Positions 1 to 10,293 of a DNA stretch of 64,000 nt are shown here, in pieces. Below the pieces are notes generated by a model. It worked only from the letters and a program-made list of their open reading frames with translations, was not told the origin of the DNA and did not search any database. How positions within the stretch are numbered: the first letter of the stretch is position 1; every line of letters starts with the position of its first letter. The position numbers and the translations under genes are program-made. Source of the DNA: Limnephilus marmoratus (taxonomy: Eukaryota > Arthropoda > Insecta > Trichoptera > Limnephilidae). Location of the stretch: contig OU862933.1 in the NCBI GenBank assembly GCA_917880885.1, forward strand, positions 11,521,679 through 11,585,678, in the 5' to 3' direction.

Positions 1-518
1 AATTGGGAGATGCTCTCGAATCTGTATATAAACGATAAACAAAACAATACATTTTGCAAATCATTTTGATTCAGTTTCACTCTGCATCATCACAACAATA
101 AGTTGGTCATGGAATTTCAACTATTTATATTTCAATAATTGGTATTTGATTGTACGCCATTCCACGCTAGACAAAGATTAGGCAAAGGTCTGCATTTCAA
201 AGCAATCAACATATCTCGCAGAGTATTCAAAGATTTTCAGAAAAAAATACTTCGCATTCAGCGGGTATGAAGAATTTTTCATCAGTGCGATTGTGATAAT
301 AAATATTCGAGTGGGTAGGGAGGTATTCGATAGGATTTCGTTTTGGTATCCATTCCCATTTTCCAAAGATTTTCATTGCCAAATGAATGTTTCATTCGCG
401 TGGGATGTCTTCCAAATCGAAAACTATAGCTTAATTTAAAAAAAAAATAACTGTGTAAATTATCATACATAGGAATAATTTTTCAACTTTCGTAATAATT
501 CGATTACGGAATCCAGCG
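1..518. other. AT-rich sequence, nothing recognised
   Basis: No coding region, repeat end or RNA gene could be supported here. The short open frames have no recognisable domain. Confidence 0.5.
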
Positions 519-720
519 GTGTCTCATAAAATAATGATTATCATGTCATTATTAACCAGTGCGTATATTATTAGTAGATGGAGCGACAATGTCCTCAAAC
601 ACATATCCATCTTGGAGTTTCTAAATTGGAGAGAGCTGGTACAAAACCGAGATGAGTGGAGGAAGACTCTTGAGGAGGCCAAGATCCACCAGGGGTTGTA
701 GAGCCAATAGTGATGATGAT
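519..720 (+). pseudogene. LINE ORF2 C-terminal fragment with GAT-repeat tail
   Basis: The last roughly 25 residues before the stop (WRELVQNRDEWRKTLEEAKI, then HQGL) match the ending usual in RTE-type and related insect non-LTR retrotransposon ORF2 proteins, where a W...RDEWR...EAK..GL pattern closes the protein. About 8 bases after the TAG stop comes GATGATGATGATGAT, a simple-repeat 3' tail of the sort such elements carry. No reverse transcriptase domain remains, so this is a severely 5'-truncated copy. The clade is inferred only from the ending and tail. Confidence 0.5.
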
Positions 721-985
721 GATGATATTATTAGTACAGTAATATTATGTAACATTGTTGGTTTATATTATATAATATATTAATTATAAAACTACCACTT
801 TATTCTACATTTTCTCCACACAGGAGGCCCTTTCCAAGAGGCCAAGACCCACCAGGGGTTGTAGAGCCAATAGTGATGATGATGATGATATTATTAGTAC
901 AGTAATATTATGTAACATTGTTGGTTTATATTATATAATATATTAATTATAAAACTACCACTTTATTCTACGTTTTCTCCACACA
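675..985. repeat. Tandem duplication, 163-bp unit, 2 copies
   Basis: The block that starts at GAGGCCAAGA (675) is repeated from 838 with very few changes. Each unit holds the LINE stop, the GAT tail and the following AT-rich stretch, and ends in the CTCCACACAGGAGGCCC motif that is the 3' end of the chimeric retroposon family. The duplication is therefore younger than the junction of the two repeats. Confidence 0.85.
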
Positions 986-1280
986 GGAGGCCCTTTCATG
1001 CCTCACGGCCTAAGTCGTCTATGGGGATGCCGTGTGGTGGGTCTTTTTAGGGAAAGGTAGGAGACAAAGTTTTAGGAAGGAAAAAGGTATGAGAGAAGGG
1101 TAGGAATATGCGGGTCAATGTGTTTAGATCCATCACTCCCACTGTGGAGCAAAGCAATGGGTCGAGAGGGTCCGGCTGAAGAGTTCGAAAGGTCTCCCTA
1201 AACAAGTCGCTCCCGATCTGGCCCGCAACGCACTGGGTGGGCAGAAGCATTCGCCGCCAAGATCTAGACCTAAACCAAGA
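980..1280 (-). mobile_element. Chimeric retroposon (LINE-tailed family), fragment
   Basis: A copy in minus orientation. It begins with the family 3' end (CTCCACACAGGAGGCCC), runs through the GGGGATGCCGTGTGG and purine-rich AGGAAGGAAAA blocks, and reaches the CGCCGCCAAGATCTAGAC block. The 5' head with the GGTTATCCAATAAATGG motif is absent. Confidence 0.7.
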
Positions 1281-2345
1281 GAATCATAAATTGGTCAAAA
1301 TCCGAGCACGACCTGCAGATCAGCAAAAAGCTGGCTGCGTTCCCGCATGGCAGCAGAGCATTCTGGTCGCTTGCGGGCTAAATAGGTCGCAATTTCTGCA
1401 AATCCTGTTTGCCACTTCTTACCAGATCTGACGGCTCACCAGCAAACAGTGCCACCGAAAAGGCTAACCTATTAGAAAAAATGAACCCTCGATAACCAAG
1501 GTGCTGTTCCGACGTCGGTTCCTCATTGCGGTTTACGTATGGAAAAGCGGATCCGGCATCGGAAAGTACTCCATATTTTACGAGGGCTAGATGTTAATAA
1601 AGCTAGTGGGTCCGACAGAATACCTGCCCTGGTGCTGCAGAGGTGCGCTGCACAAATAGCTCCAATTTTGGCGAAGCTTTTTAAATGTCCCTGAAGTCTG
1701 GCTCTGTACCCTCTGGTTGAAAAAAAGCGGTTATCCATCCTATTCCAAAGAAGGGTGACCGCTCCAACCCGGCCGACTACCGCCGCAATTCTGTCTAGCG
1801 ATCAATTCTGTCTAAGGTGATGGAACGTGTGATCAACGACATACTGCTCAGAAGATTGAAATTATGAACGACCGTCAATACGGATTCCGTCGGAACCGCT
1901 TTTACGGTGATTCGTATATGTGACGCATGTTTGGGGGCGGTGCCTGAAAGTTTCGGTGAGACCTAAACGGTTGCACTGGACATTTCCAAGGCATTTGACC
2001 GGGTTTGAAACCGAAGACTTATCAACAAACTTTCATCTTACGGACTTTCCGAATCCTTTGCTGACTTTTTGAGGGAGAGGTCGATTCAGACGGTAGCCGA
2101 CGGTTTCACCTCTTCCTCACACTCGGTAAATGCTGGCGCCCCACAGGCATCGGTTCTGACCCCGACTTTTTTTTGTTGCACATCAATGACCTTTTGTCAT
2201 GTGCACCAATTCATAGCTACGCGGATGACAGTAAATCTAAGATAGCTTTTGGTTTGACAAGCCCCCAAAGGGCTCAAAAACGCAAAGAATGGACGGTTTC
2301 CTCGAAAGTGTTTTCTCTCGGGGTAAAAACAATCTCGTTGAATTT

Positions 2346-2378
<33 letters not shown>

Positions 2379-3104
2379 GTGAATACCGCACAAGAATCTC
2401 AACTGCTCCCGTCTGGAGCCAGTGAGACTATGGCATCCCCAATTGGGGTATGTTGTGAGGCTGAAGGTAGTGGGGAGGGGAAGGAGGTGGAGAGGAGGAA
2501 GGTTGGGAAGTACCTGGCTATTCAGATCTGGTCACTAAACACGGCTAAAGCCATTTTCAAGCAACGTTTCAATTCTGAATGGTGGTCTTACACCAGGGCG
2601 ATACTAATAGTATCTTCCACTCTGGAACATCCTGCAAATATACTATATATTATTTTTAAATGAATTAATTGTGAAATAACACAAATTAATCAAATAAAAT
2701 TTATTTGCGCATGCCGGGTTCGAACCCGCGACCTCCGGAATGTGAGTCAAGAGTCTTAGCCACTGGACTACGGAGGTCGTCATGTTTTAAAGACCCAATC
2801 ATGTCTGATTTCGTCTAAAAGGGATGGAAATGAAATTCTAGTCAACATGCTTGGTGTAACTCTAAGTGACCAGCTCAGATTTGCGGGCTCCACCGAAGCC
2901 AGAATGCCTCCCAAAAACTGGGCGAACTGTGCAGGGCACGCAGATATTTTAGTAGTACACAACTGCTAACTTTGTACAAATCACAAGTGCGCCGCACGGT
3001 TGAATTTGGCAGCCACCTCTTGTCTGGAGCTCCAAAATACCTGAAAAATACCATTGACTCTGTGCAGAAACGGGCGGTCCGTTTGATAGATTCTCCCTTC
3101 TTAA
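1280..3104 (+). pseudogene. Non-LTR retrotransposon reverse transcriptase, decayed (YADD)
   Basis: Translating across frames gives successive blocks of a LINE reverse transcriptase. Around 1570-1690 comes LRGLDVNKASGSDRIPALVL. Around 1740-1780 comes IPKKGDRSNPADYR. Around 1978-2140 come VALDISKAFDRV and the equivalent of GVPQGS (GAPQAS). IHSYADDSKS at about 2208-2240 holds the catalytic YADD. The carboxy part resumes at 2780 (GVTLSDQLRF, then CARRYF-like and QKRAVRLIDS-like text up to 3100). Frameshifts and stops, including a TGA after the second catalytic-Asp block, show it is dead. A tRNA-derived SINE (2346-2779) and a piggyBac-like element (3105-4278) split it, and the end resumes at 4283. 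The clade is not resolved. Confidence 0.8.
2346..2779 (-). mobile_element. tRNA-derived SINE, full-length copy
   Basis: On the minus strand the head (2779 downward) is tRNA-like, with an A-box-like TAGTCCAGTGG and a B box GGTTCGAACCC, the internal RNA polymerase III promoter. A body of about 330 bp follows (AGAGTGGAAGATACT, CCAGATCTGAATAGCCAGGTAC, ATACCCCAATTGGGGATGCC and others), then GCGGTATTCACTGT and a poly-A tract seen as the T-run at 2348-2375. It lies inside the LINE reverse transcriptase fragment. At least six other copies or fragments are in the window. It is not a functional tRNA gene, because homology to other copies runs far beyond the tRNA-like part. Confidence 0.85.
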
Positions 3105-3594
3105 CACTAGAAAGACCGGAGCCTTCATTTTGACGGCAGCCCGAAGTAAAGTGACGATATAATGCTTAATAATTATTGTATTGGTGTGATATTTTTTAAC
3201 ATTTCATGATTTATGGTTTAACAACTACGGTGAAAAAAACAGGTATGTGTCTTAATTACTTTTTGAGATATATTGACTTATACCTACAAAGACCGCCGCC
3301 GTCAATGTGACGGTTTGGGCCATAATGCTGAGTTCGTTTACAACCTTCTTTACCCAAGTTAACAACATACCTATTCCTCCTCGTTTATGATAGTACTATT
3401 ATGTCTGTTTCTTTCTTTCGGTATCGCGTATTATTCATACTCGATCTGTACGTTGATTGGTCACTGTCACATAATTTATAAAAATACCAAAAAATATTGC
3501 TCTCGCCCAAATTTATTTTATGGCTTGTTGGAGAAGGACAGAGTAAACAAATACCAGAGTTGATCCAGCTGTGTTTTGCTTCTGAAGAACTGAC

Positions 3595-4000
3595 AGAATC
3601 ATTTATTGGATAACCAACACCCCTGCCATAGGTCAACCCAAGAGGTTTGCTATGTTTTGTGACTTAGCAGGGGTGCCCGGGTTCATGAGGTTAGGTTTGT
3701 CCGGATCTTGGCGGCGGACGCGTCTGCCAAACAACTGCGTGGCAGGCCAGATTGGCAGGGAACGGTTGAGGGTGATCTTTTGACCTCGGCAGCAGGACTC
3801 TCAGAACATTGCCTTGCACCGCAGTGGTGGGGACAGATTCATACGTCTGGCACTCTTGAACACACTGAAACCCAGTTTCTCACCCACCCCTCACCTCATT
3901 TCCTTCCCAGAACCTATTCTTCTTCCTTTTCCCATAGGTATCTTCTACACAGCATCCCAAAAGATGACAAGTGCCCTGAGGGGAATTATTTTCCCTCAAC
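3595..4000 (+). mobile_element. Chimeric retroposon copy inside the piggyBac-like element
   Basis: It starts in the family head (TTTATTGGATAACCAACACC), continues through the GGTGCCCGGGTTCATGAGG block and the pyrimidine-rich CTTCCTTTTCCC block, and stops in the shared tail at ...GGGAATTATTTTCCCTCA. The last roughly 25 bp and the poly-A are missing, because an inverted second fragment abuts here. Confidence 0.75.
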
Positions 4001-4205
4001 AAGTGTCTCCCGACCCGGTCCGCTACGCAGTAGGTGGGCAAATGTATTCGTCACCTAGACCCAGACAAACCTCACCCAATGAAACCGGACACCCCTGCTA
4101 AGTCACTAAACGTAGTGAACCACTTGGAGTGTCCTATGGCAAAGGTGTTGGTTATCCAATAAATGGTTCCCGGGGCAGCGGTACTCATATCCGCCTCCCA
4201 ATTTG
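4001..4205 (-). mobile_element. Inverted partial chimeric retroposon
   Basis: This carries the head half of the family in the opposite direction (CCGACCCGGTCCGC to GGTTATCCAATAAATGGTTC to CCGCCTCCCAATTTG). With the preceding copy it forms an inverted pair inside the piggyBac-like element. Insertion of one copy into another, or a twin-priming-like event, could explain it. Confidence 0.7.
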
Positions 4206-4282
4206 AAAAAAGTGATCAGCCGTCAAAGTGACGGTCGTGGTCTTTATAGATATGGAGCAGTACCCGGTCTTTCTAGTGTTAA

Positions 4283-4690
4283 CATACGGATTGCAATATT
4301 TAGAGCACAGGCGACGGATTTTAATGCTATCCTATTCTACCGGTATAACAATGGAAGATGCTCCGAGGAACTAGAGTCATTGATTCGTTTGACACCGGTG
4401 CATAGTTGGGAAACCTGCCAAACGCATGCCGAACATATTTACACGGTTGACATTTATCACACGAGAACGGGTCACTTCTTCGACTCGTTCTTGTGTTCAA
4501 CAGCTCAGCTGTGGAACGATTTGCCGCCTCCGTGTTTCCTCCTTCCTACAACGTAGGTCTCTTCCAGACCAATGTTCATTTCTTCCTCTCCACAAAAATA
4601 CCCCCCACAGAGCATCTCAGATGACATAGACCCTGAGGGAAATTATTTTCCCTAGGGCTTCCTGTGTGGAGTTAATGTAAAAAAAAGACA
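4283..4690 (+). pseudogene. LINE ORF C-terminus and 3' UTR with poly-A
   Basis: This is the continuation of the LINE cut at 3104. The translated text (FYRYNNGRCSEELESLI, HSWETCQTHAEHIYTVD, then AQLWNDLPP) matches the opposite-strand copy at 4862-5345. The 3' UTR runs ACAGAGCATCTCAGATGACA, then CCCTGAGGGAAATTATTTTC, then CCTGTGTGGAGTTAATGT, and ends in an A-run at 4678-4686. This tail is the segment shared with the chimeric retroposon family. Confidence 0.8.
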
Positions 4691-4850
4691 AACCTCACCC
4701 CATGAACCCGGGTACCCCTGCTAAGACACCAAATGTTGGATAACCAACAACCCCGCCACAGGTCAACCACTTGGGGAGACACGTGGCGGGGGTGTTGGTT
4801 ATCCAATAAATGGTTCCCAAGGCGGTGGTACCCATACCCGCCCCCCAAAT
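4690..4850 (-). mobile_element. Chimeric retroposon head fragments, partly inverted
   Basis: A minus-oriented head (CCCGGGTACCCCTGCTAAG, GGTTATCCAATAAATGG, ACCCGCCCCCCAAAT) contains a small internal inversion, TTGGATAACCAACAACCCCG at 4737-4756, that reads in the other direction. Confidence 0.6.
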
Positions 4851-4861
4851 TTTTTTTTTTC

Positions 4862-5345
4862 ATTAACTCCACACAGGAGGCCCTGAGGAAAATAACTTCC
4901 CAAATCGTTCCACAGCCGAGCCGTTGAACTAAAGAACGAGTCATAGAAACGACCCGTTCTCATGTGACTAATGTCAACAGTGTACAAATGTTTGGCGCGT
5001 GTTTGGCGTGTTTCCCGACTATGCACCGGTGCCGAGGGGATCAATGACGCTAGTTCCTCGGAGCATCTTCCATTGTAATACCGGTAGAACAAGGACAGCA
5101 TTCCCACCTGACGCCTGTGCTCTAAAGATTGCAGTCCGTCTGTTAAGATGGGAGAATCTATCAAACGGACCGCCTTTTTCTGCACAGAGTCAAGGGTTTT
5201 TTTTAGGTATTTTGGAGCTCCAGACCAAATTCAACCGTGGGGCGCACTTGCGATTTGTACAGGGTTAGCAGTTGTGTACTATTAAAGTATCTGCGGGCCC
5301 TGTAGAGTACGCCCAGTTTCTTAACCGTTGCGACCGTTATATTTT
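4862..5345 (-). pseudogene. Second copy of the YADD-LINE C-terminus
   Basis: The minus-strand frame 5185-4799 encodes the LINE carboxy end, starting at QKKAVRLIDS and continuing GLQSLEHRRQVGMLSLFYRY, HSRETRQTRAKHLYTVD and STARLWND. Upstream text (LYKSQV-like and RRYFNS-like) extends it to about 5345 with frameshifts. Compared with the plus-strand copy, about 100 bp of 3' UTR is missing between AACGATTTG and GGAAGTTATTTTCC, so the protein frame runs directly into the retroposon tail. It ends in a T-run at 4850-4860, the poly-A in this orientation. Confidence 0.8.
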
Positions 5346-5540
5346 TTGATTTAGTTTTGGTGTGTCGGACTGTTTCATACTTTCACCGAAGGTTGTTGAT
5401 GTATGCATAATATTATCTTTATTTATCTAGTAGCTTGGCCAGTCAGCAAGATATTCATTAAGTTATGTTTGGATTCCTATGGTTTACCAACGAAATTTGT
5501 TGTAGTGTCGTTTTTTTGTGAATACCGCATAAGAGTCCCA

Positions 5541-6002
5541 ATTTTTTTTTTTTTTACATTACCTCCACACAGGAGGCCGTGAGAAAATAATTCCCCACAG
5601 GGCCTATGTCATCTTTGGGGATGCTGTGTGGAGGGTCTTTTTAGGAAAGGAAAGGAAGGAAAAGGGTACTAGGGGTGGGTAGGAATCTGGGTCAGTTTGT
5701 CAGAGTGATGGACATTTGAATCCATCCCTCCCACTACGGTGCAAGGCGGCGTTCCGAGAGAGTACGGCTGGAGAACTCAAATGGACTCCCTCAACCCGAT
5801 CATCTCTCCCGATCCGGCCTGCCATACAGCTGGTGGAAAGACGCATCCGCCGCCAAGACCCGGAAAAACCTTTCCCCATGAACCAGGGCACCCCTGCTAA
5901 GTCACCAAACGCACCGAACCACTTGGGGCAACCTATGGCAGAGGTGTTGGTAATCCAATAAATGGTTCCCGGGGCGGCGGTACCTATACCCGCCTCCCAA
6001 AC
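5541..6002 (-). mobile_element. Chimeric retroposon, near full length
   Basis: Read on the minus strand it starts at TTTGGGAGGCGGGTATAGGT (about 6002), passes ACCGCCGCCCCGGGAACCAT, the GCCCTGGTTCATGGGG block and the pyrimidine-rich TTTCCTTCC block, and ends with the LINE-like tail GGAATTATTTTCTCACGGCC, CTCCTGTGTGGAGGTAATGT and poly-A (T-run at 5541-5553). Length is about 450 bp. It is one of the most complete copies in the window. Confidence 0.8.
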
Positions 6003-6100
6003 TGGTCCCAACCTGGAGCCAGTGAGACTATGATATCCCCAATCGAGGTATGTTGTGAGGCTGAATGTAAGCGGGGAGGGGAAGGAGAAGAAGAAAGATA
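6003..6100 (-). mobile_element. tRNA-SINE 3' fragment
   Basis: Carries the CTGGAGCCAGTGAGACTATG and GAGGTATGTTGTGAGGCTGA blocks of the SINE body, read antisense, directly behind the chimeric retroposon. Confidence 0.6.
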
Positions 6101-7042
6101 AGCATATATGCTCCTTTAAAAAAAACCCTCTTGCTTAATGAATAGGGTTGTTCTCCAAATTTCAGCATTGGCATTCTTTTTTAGAGTAGAATTTGCAGAA
6201 ATCCTTTTCTAGTCCGCGCCACATGACTTTCAGCAACTTGATCATTCCTGAAACCGAAAGAAGAGGAATACGAAATAAAAGTGGAGCTGAGAATCCACTT
6301 CAGAGTTTATCTTTCTTTTGTTACACCCAGTGCTCAACAGTATAGAACATTTTACAATCTGTTCACTACTTTAACCAGAACATCCGTAAGCTGGACAAAC
6401 CTGCATAAAAAGTGTTACCTTAAAAGCTCGATCAGATTTTTTTAATGCAGGTGTTGTTCACTCTTTTTTCTTGCGTGTGTAATTTAATTGTAACTTTTTA
6501 AAAGTCGGGATGAAGATACCGTCGTTTTGAATCTTGTAGGATTTTTCAACAGATCTCCAAAAAGCTTGTTTCCTTTTTTTATAAAACCTCTGCTTTTGTC
6601 TTGGGACAATAAATTCCTTCTCTTTATAGGCGCGATTATCTCGAGTGACATACATTAATGGGGGTTAGGATGCAGATAACGTTTTTGGGATTAATGAAAT
6701 CGTCCCTTTAATACTGCATATTATTTTTACGTCTTGATATCCCAAGAGAAAAGTCGCAATTATCGGAGAATGACGACGGTTAATAATTATCGCATAGTAA
6801 CTTTGCCGTAATCAACTTTTTATGTATCTTTAAATTTGTACGCTTCGGTCTCTTAATAACGCTAGCAAACTGACGTCTTAGGCTTGTGTACAATGTAAAT
6901 ATATTTTATGATGGCTATGACATTTTAATATGAATAGGCGGTCGCTGTTGTTTTACTTGCTTGCAATGAAACCGGAGAATATTTGTTCACTTAAATTATA
7001 TAGACATACATTTACCAGAAAAATGGCTGAAATATTGGTTTT
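6101..7042. other. AT-rich sequence, nothing recognised
   Basis: Only short open frames without recognisable domains. No repeat termini were found. Confidence 0.5.
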
Positions 7043-7816
7043 ATTTATTTATTTATTTATTTATTTAAAATTTACGGCACAAAGTGCCTTTTACAAACAT
7101 GTATTATTATTATAATTAAACAGTCATAGTACAGTGAAGAAAGATTGTTTTTTTTTTTTTAATTTCTTATAATAAGAGGAAAAGAGAAAAAATTTCTAAC
7201 AACTAATGAAAACTTCAAAAGGATACAGTGAAATAAAAAGAATAACTTGTTATGAAGTAACCTCGTTACAATACGTAAGGCTGAAATGTTTGATAAGTAG
7301 AGCCTTGTATTTTAATAAGGAAATATGAAAAATATCAGCAACATTGGCATAAAAATTACCAATGGTGAGTATTCTATTTATAACAGAATTATATCCAGCG
7401 ACAGACGTATAATTGTCACAATAATACATACTAGGGAACCTTGATCTAATGGTAGGTACATGAAAGTGAATCAACTTTAATATATCAGGGCTATCCAACT
7501 GATGATTTACAATTTTGTATAAAAATATGAGATCAAAAATTTTTCTTCTGTCACTTAAATTCGACAATTTCAATGAGTGTAATAAAAAGTCATAATTTAT
7601 TGATTCTAAAGGGATTCCAAGTCGAAAATTAATACACCTCAAAAACTTGCGTTGAACTTTTTAAATGATTTTAATGTGATTATTAAAGACAGGTGACCAA
7701 ATTGTAGAGTTATATTCTAGAATGCTTCTAACGAGAGATGTGAACAGAATTTTTAATGTGTGAATATTTTTAAAATCTTTGGAAATCCTTAAAATAAAAC
7801 CTAACATTTTCATAGT
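7043..7816 (-). pseudogene. LINE reverse transcriptase C-terminal fragment, (TTTA)n tail
   Basis: The minus-strand frame 7642-7250 begins MRCINFRLGIPLESINYDFL and differs at only two residues from the matching part of the longer copy at 59835-60551. Against that copy, a GAA codon has become TAA at 7663-7661, which closes the upstream frame. Homology stops abruptly near 7816, a 5' truncation typical of LINEs. The 3' end is a TTTA-repeat at 7043-7066, followed in element sense by no further conserved sequence. Confidence 0.8.
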
Positions 7817-8142
7817 TTTGTGGTGTGTTAACTAACGGTTTTGGATAGTAAAATGCTTTTGGCTTGTGCGGTTATGAAATATTTTGAATACGGCATTCCT
7901 TTGAAATAATTTACAAACCTAAAAAATGTATTTCCTGCTGTTGTAATTTATTTACGTTATTTGTTGTAATTTATAAAAATGTTGTAATTTATTTATATTA
8001 TTTTTTTTCTGTTTCTACCATCAAATGCTCACAAATACATCAAATCGTATGACGTCACAAGATGCAGATCCAAAAGACGATATCTACACTTCAAATTTGA
8101 ACCGTTTTCACGACTTCAAGAACAACCAAAAATTGTTATATA

Positions 8143-8695
8143 CTAGCAAACCCGGCCACACGTTGCTGTGGCTATCGAAATACAACGCCATTACCCAACC
8201 TTTATAAAATCCACACCACCCGCTTGCCAACTGCCAGCTGCCCGAATTGAATATTTGTATTTCTTGGCTTCTCTACTACAATAAGCATGTATTATACATA
8301 TAAACCTTCCCCTTGAATCAATCTATCTATTGGTGAAAACCGCATGAAAATCTGTTTCGTAGTTTAAAAGATCTATGCGCACATACATTTTTTTATACTA
8401 TGTAATGCAATTCGAGCGATCGCCACTAATTATACAATGCTTGCAATACAACACTGGATATTTGAAAAGGGAAAATCAAATACCTACTTACTCTGGGACA
8501 TCTATTTTCCAATTTCTTCCGTAGAACGAATTTCAAAAGTGACTATATGTTTTGTAAAAATATGTTTTCTTAGAATTTCTCGGCTTTTCTTTAATATAAT
8601 TTACATGTATTATACATATAAACATTTCACTTCAATCACTCTATCTATTGGTGAAAACCGCATGAAAATCCGTTGCTTAGTTTAAAAGATTTTAT
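8143..8695 (-). mobile_element. Helitron-like 3' end and body
   Basis: Read on the minus strand the element ends in a perfect hairpin (GCCACA, six-base loop, TGTGGC at 8172-8155), then CGGGTTTG and CTAG (8146-8143). A short hairpin about 8-10 bp before a terminal CTRR is the diagnostic Helitron 3' end. The body (AACCGCATGAAAATC, GGTTTATATGTATAATACAT) recurs at 32690-32945 and 41430-41880. The part at 8400-8695 matches the 41580-41710 region of the third copy in reverse. No Rep-helicase is present and the 5' TC end was not fixed. Confidence 0.65.
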
Positions 8696-9846
8696 ACTAT
8701 GTAATGATAATGATAATGATAATGATGATGCAAGCATTTTGTTTTAATTTTTTTGTCTACCGGTCTATCGTAATACATGCAAGTGCCTCGTGTGGAAGTC
8801 GAAAAGCATATAAAAACTTTGTAAACTTTAATTAAATGAAGTAAGTAAAAAAAACGTATATGTGCAAAATGTTTTAAGGGATGTACTTAACCAGTGATTC
8901 CTGACATTATTTGTAATAAAAATGATCATCTAGGTATCAAACAAACAAAAAATTGACTCTAATCTTTTCTTGAAGCAAAGTGATGAAATTCGTAGAATTT
9001 AATATCTACCTTTCATGAATAGACTTATTTATGCTAGTTAGAATAATCTAAAACAACCTTTTTTGAAGAAGAAAGGTCGTAAAAAGGGCTCAAGGGATTT
9101 AACCGACTCTTATCTTTGTGTTTTTCTTTTTCCCAAAGCGATGGTCGTTCAACAAACCGACGTAATATCTGAATTGAAGCTATGAAAAATAAATACTACT
9201 GGAGACGTTTAGGCCCAGATCTTCCAAATATTCTGTTATTCTTTGGTTTCCTATTGAGATTATCTTGGGATTGCAAAAACATTGGTTTTTAATTCTGAAG
9301 GACTCGTGTGATAATGACAAATAGTTAGGTTAGGTAAGTTGTTTATTATTTGTTATTTGTCAACCTAATTCAGAATGCGATAAATAGTTTTAAGTTACGA
9401 GACAACCCATGTATATGACTCTGGAAACAAATTCATTTGAATCGTTTCATGTTTTATTTTTCATTTAAGTTGATACAGACTATTGCAATATATAAAATTA
9501 GTTATAATATCTGAGTAGTGCGTATATTTGCGTGTTTGTAAAAAGCACATTACTTTGTGGCTAGTCATAGTTACAATATAAACATGTCAATTTATTATAC
9601 CCCACATTTTAATACATCGCTACTTTCTACACCACAGGACTCAAAAGTGCATTTCCCTTTTCAAGAGACTATAAAAAATAAAAAAAGTTAAATAATGATC
9701 TCACAGATATTTAATCCATTTTTAATTGTTCTCCCTATGAAGGGCGGTCACTTCAGAAAACGGTAGACGAGCGTTTATGTTAATAAAGTGGTTGAAAACT
9801 TTTTTTTTACTTTAAGTCAACTCAGTAACATGTTCGAAGATCTTGT
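8696..9846. other. AT-rich sequence with a short GATAAT repeat
   Basis: Apart from the GATAAT/GATGAT simple repeat at about 8704-8731, nothing could be supported. Confidence 0.5.
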
Positions 9847-9854
9847 GTGGAGGG

Positions 9855-9877
9855 CATAGACATATAAATATCCATAT
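9855..9877 (+). mobile_element. P-like miniature element, left part (split by the Gypsy insertion)
   Basis: CATAGACATATAAATATCC resembles the terminal inverted repeat of the P-like element at 28686. The right part, TTCTATG, is at 14940-14946 on the far side of the Gypsy element. Exact 8-bp duplications GTGGAGGG lie outside both parts (9847-9854 and 14947-14954). Without the retrotransposon the element is only about 30 bp, essentially two short ends joined to each other. Confidence 0.65.
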
Positions 9878-10103
9878 TGTTATATACAGACTCGAGTGTA
9901 GGCTAGGTTATTTTATAATAATACGCGTTATTGGCAATATGGACATTTATTGATATCGTTGGCTATAAATACGTCCTATCTAAAGTGCTGGCGGTAGGAA
10001 AAGAGGGCGAGGAGATGCCTGCATCTCCTTTTATATGTGGGATCACCTGTCTCGCTCTTGCATTGTCGGAAACAGGTGTACCACCCTAAAAACCTCTTTC
10101 ACA
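9878..10103 (-). repeat. 3' LTR of the Gypsy element
   Basis: 226 bp, TG...CA termini in both readings. It differs from the other LTR at three single bases (near 9918-9921, 9957 and 10098). Confidence 0.95.
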
Positions 10104-10293
10104 TCCTCCCCTACTTAAACTGGAGAATCCTGGCTACATATTTGATACCTACAGCTACATATTTCATACATTATTATTATATTATATTTCATATTTCACA
10201 TTATATTTAAAATTAACACAATATTTGTTTTCGTTCCTTCTGTTTCCTTTCTGTCCATTTCGTCCCATCCTCCTCCTCGACTGCGAAGTGCTT

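Larger units (their letters stand above)
3105..4278. mobile_element. piggyBac-like non-autonomous element with TTAA duplications
   Basis: The terminal inverted repeats are CACTAGAAAGACCGG at 3105-3119 and its exact complement at 4264-4278, flanked on both sides by TTAA (3101-3104 and 4279-4282). TTAA duplications with a CACTAG-type terminus are typical of the piggyBac superfamily. Subterminal CGTCA/TGACG motifs repeat at both ends. No transposase is present. Dropping the element and one TTAA rejoins the flanking LINE text exactly as it reads in the other LINE copy (minus strand near 5140). It was itself invaded by retroposon copies at 3595-4205. Confidence 0.85.

Noticed and set aside
2700..2779. 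tRNA gene on the minus strand
   Set aside because: The tRNA-like part has A- and B-box-like sequence, but homology to other copies continues over ~330 bp of body and a poly-A, so it is a SINE head.
3708..4101. Two overlapping plus-strand frames of 95-116 residues
   Set aside because: They run through the chimeric retroposon, and similar broken frames appear in all its copies without a shared reading phase.
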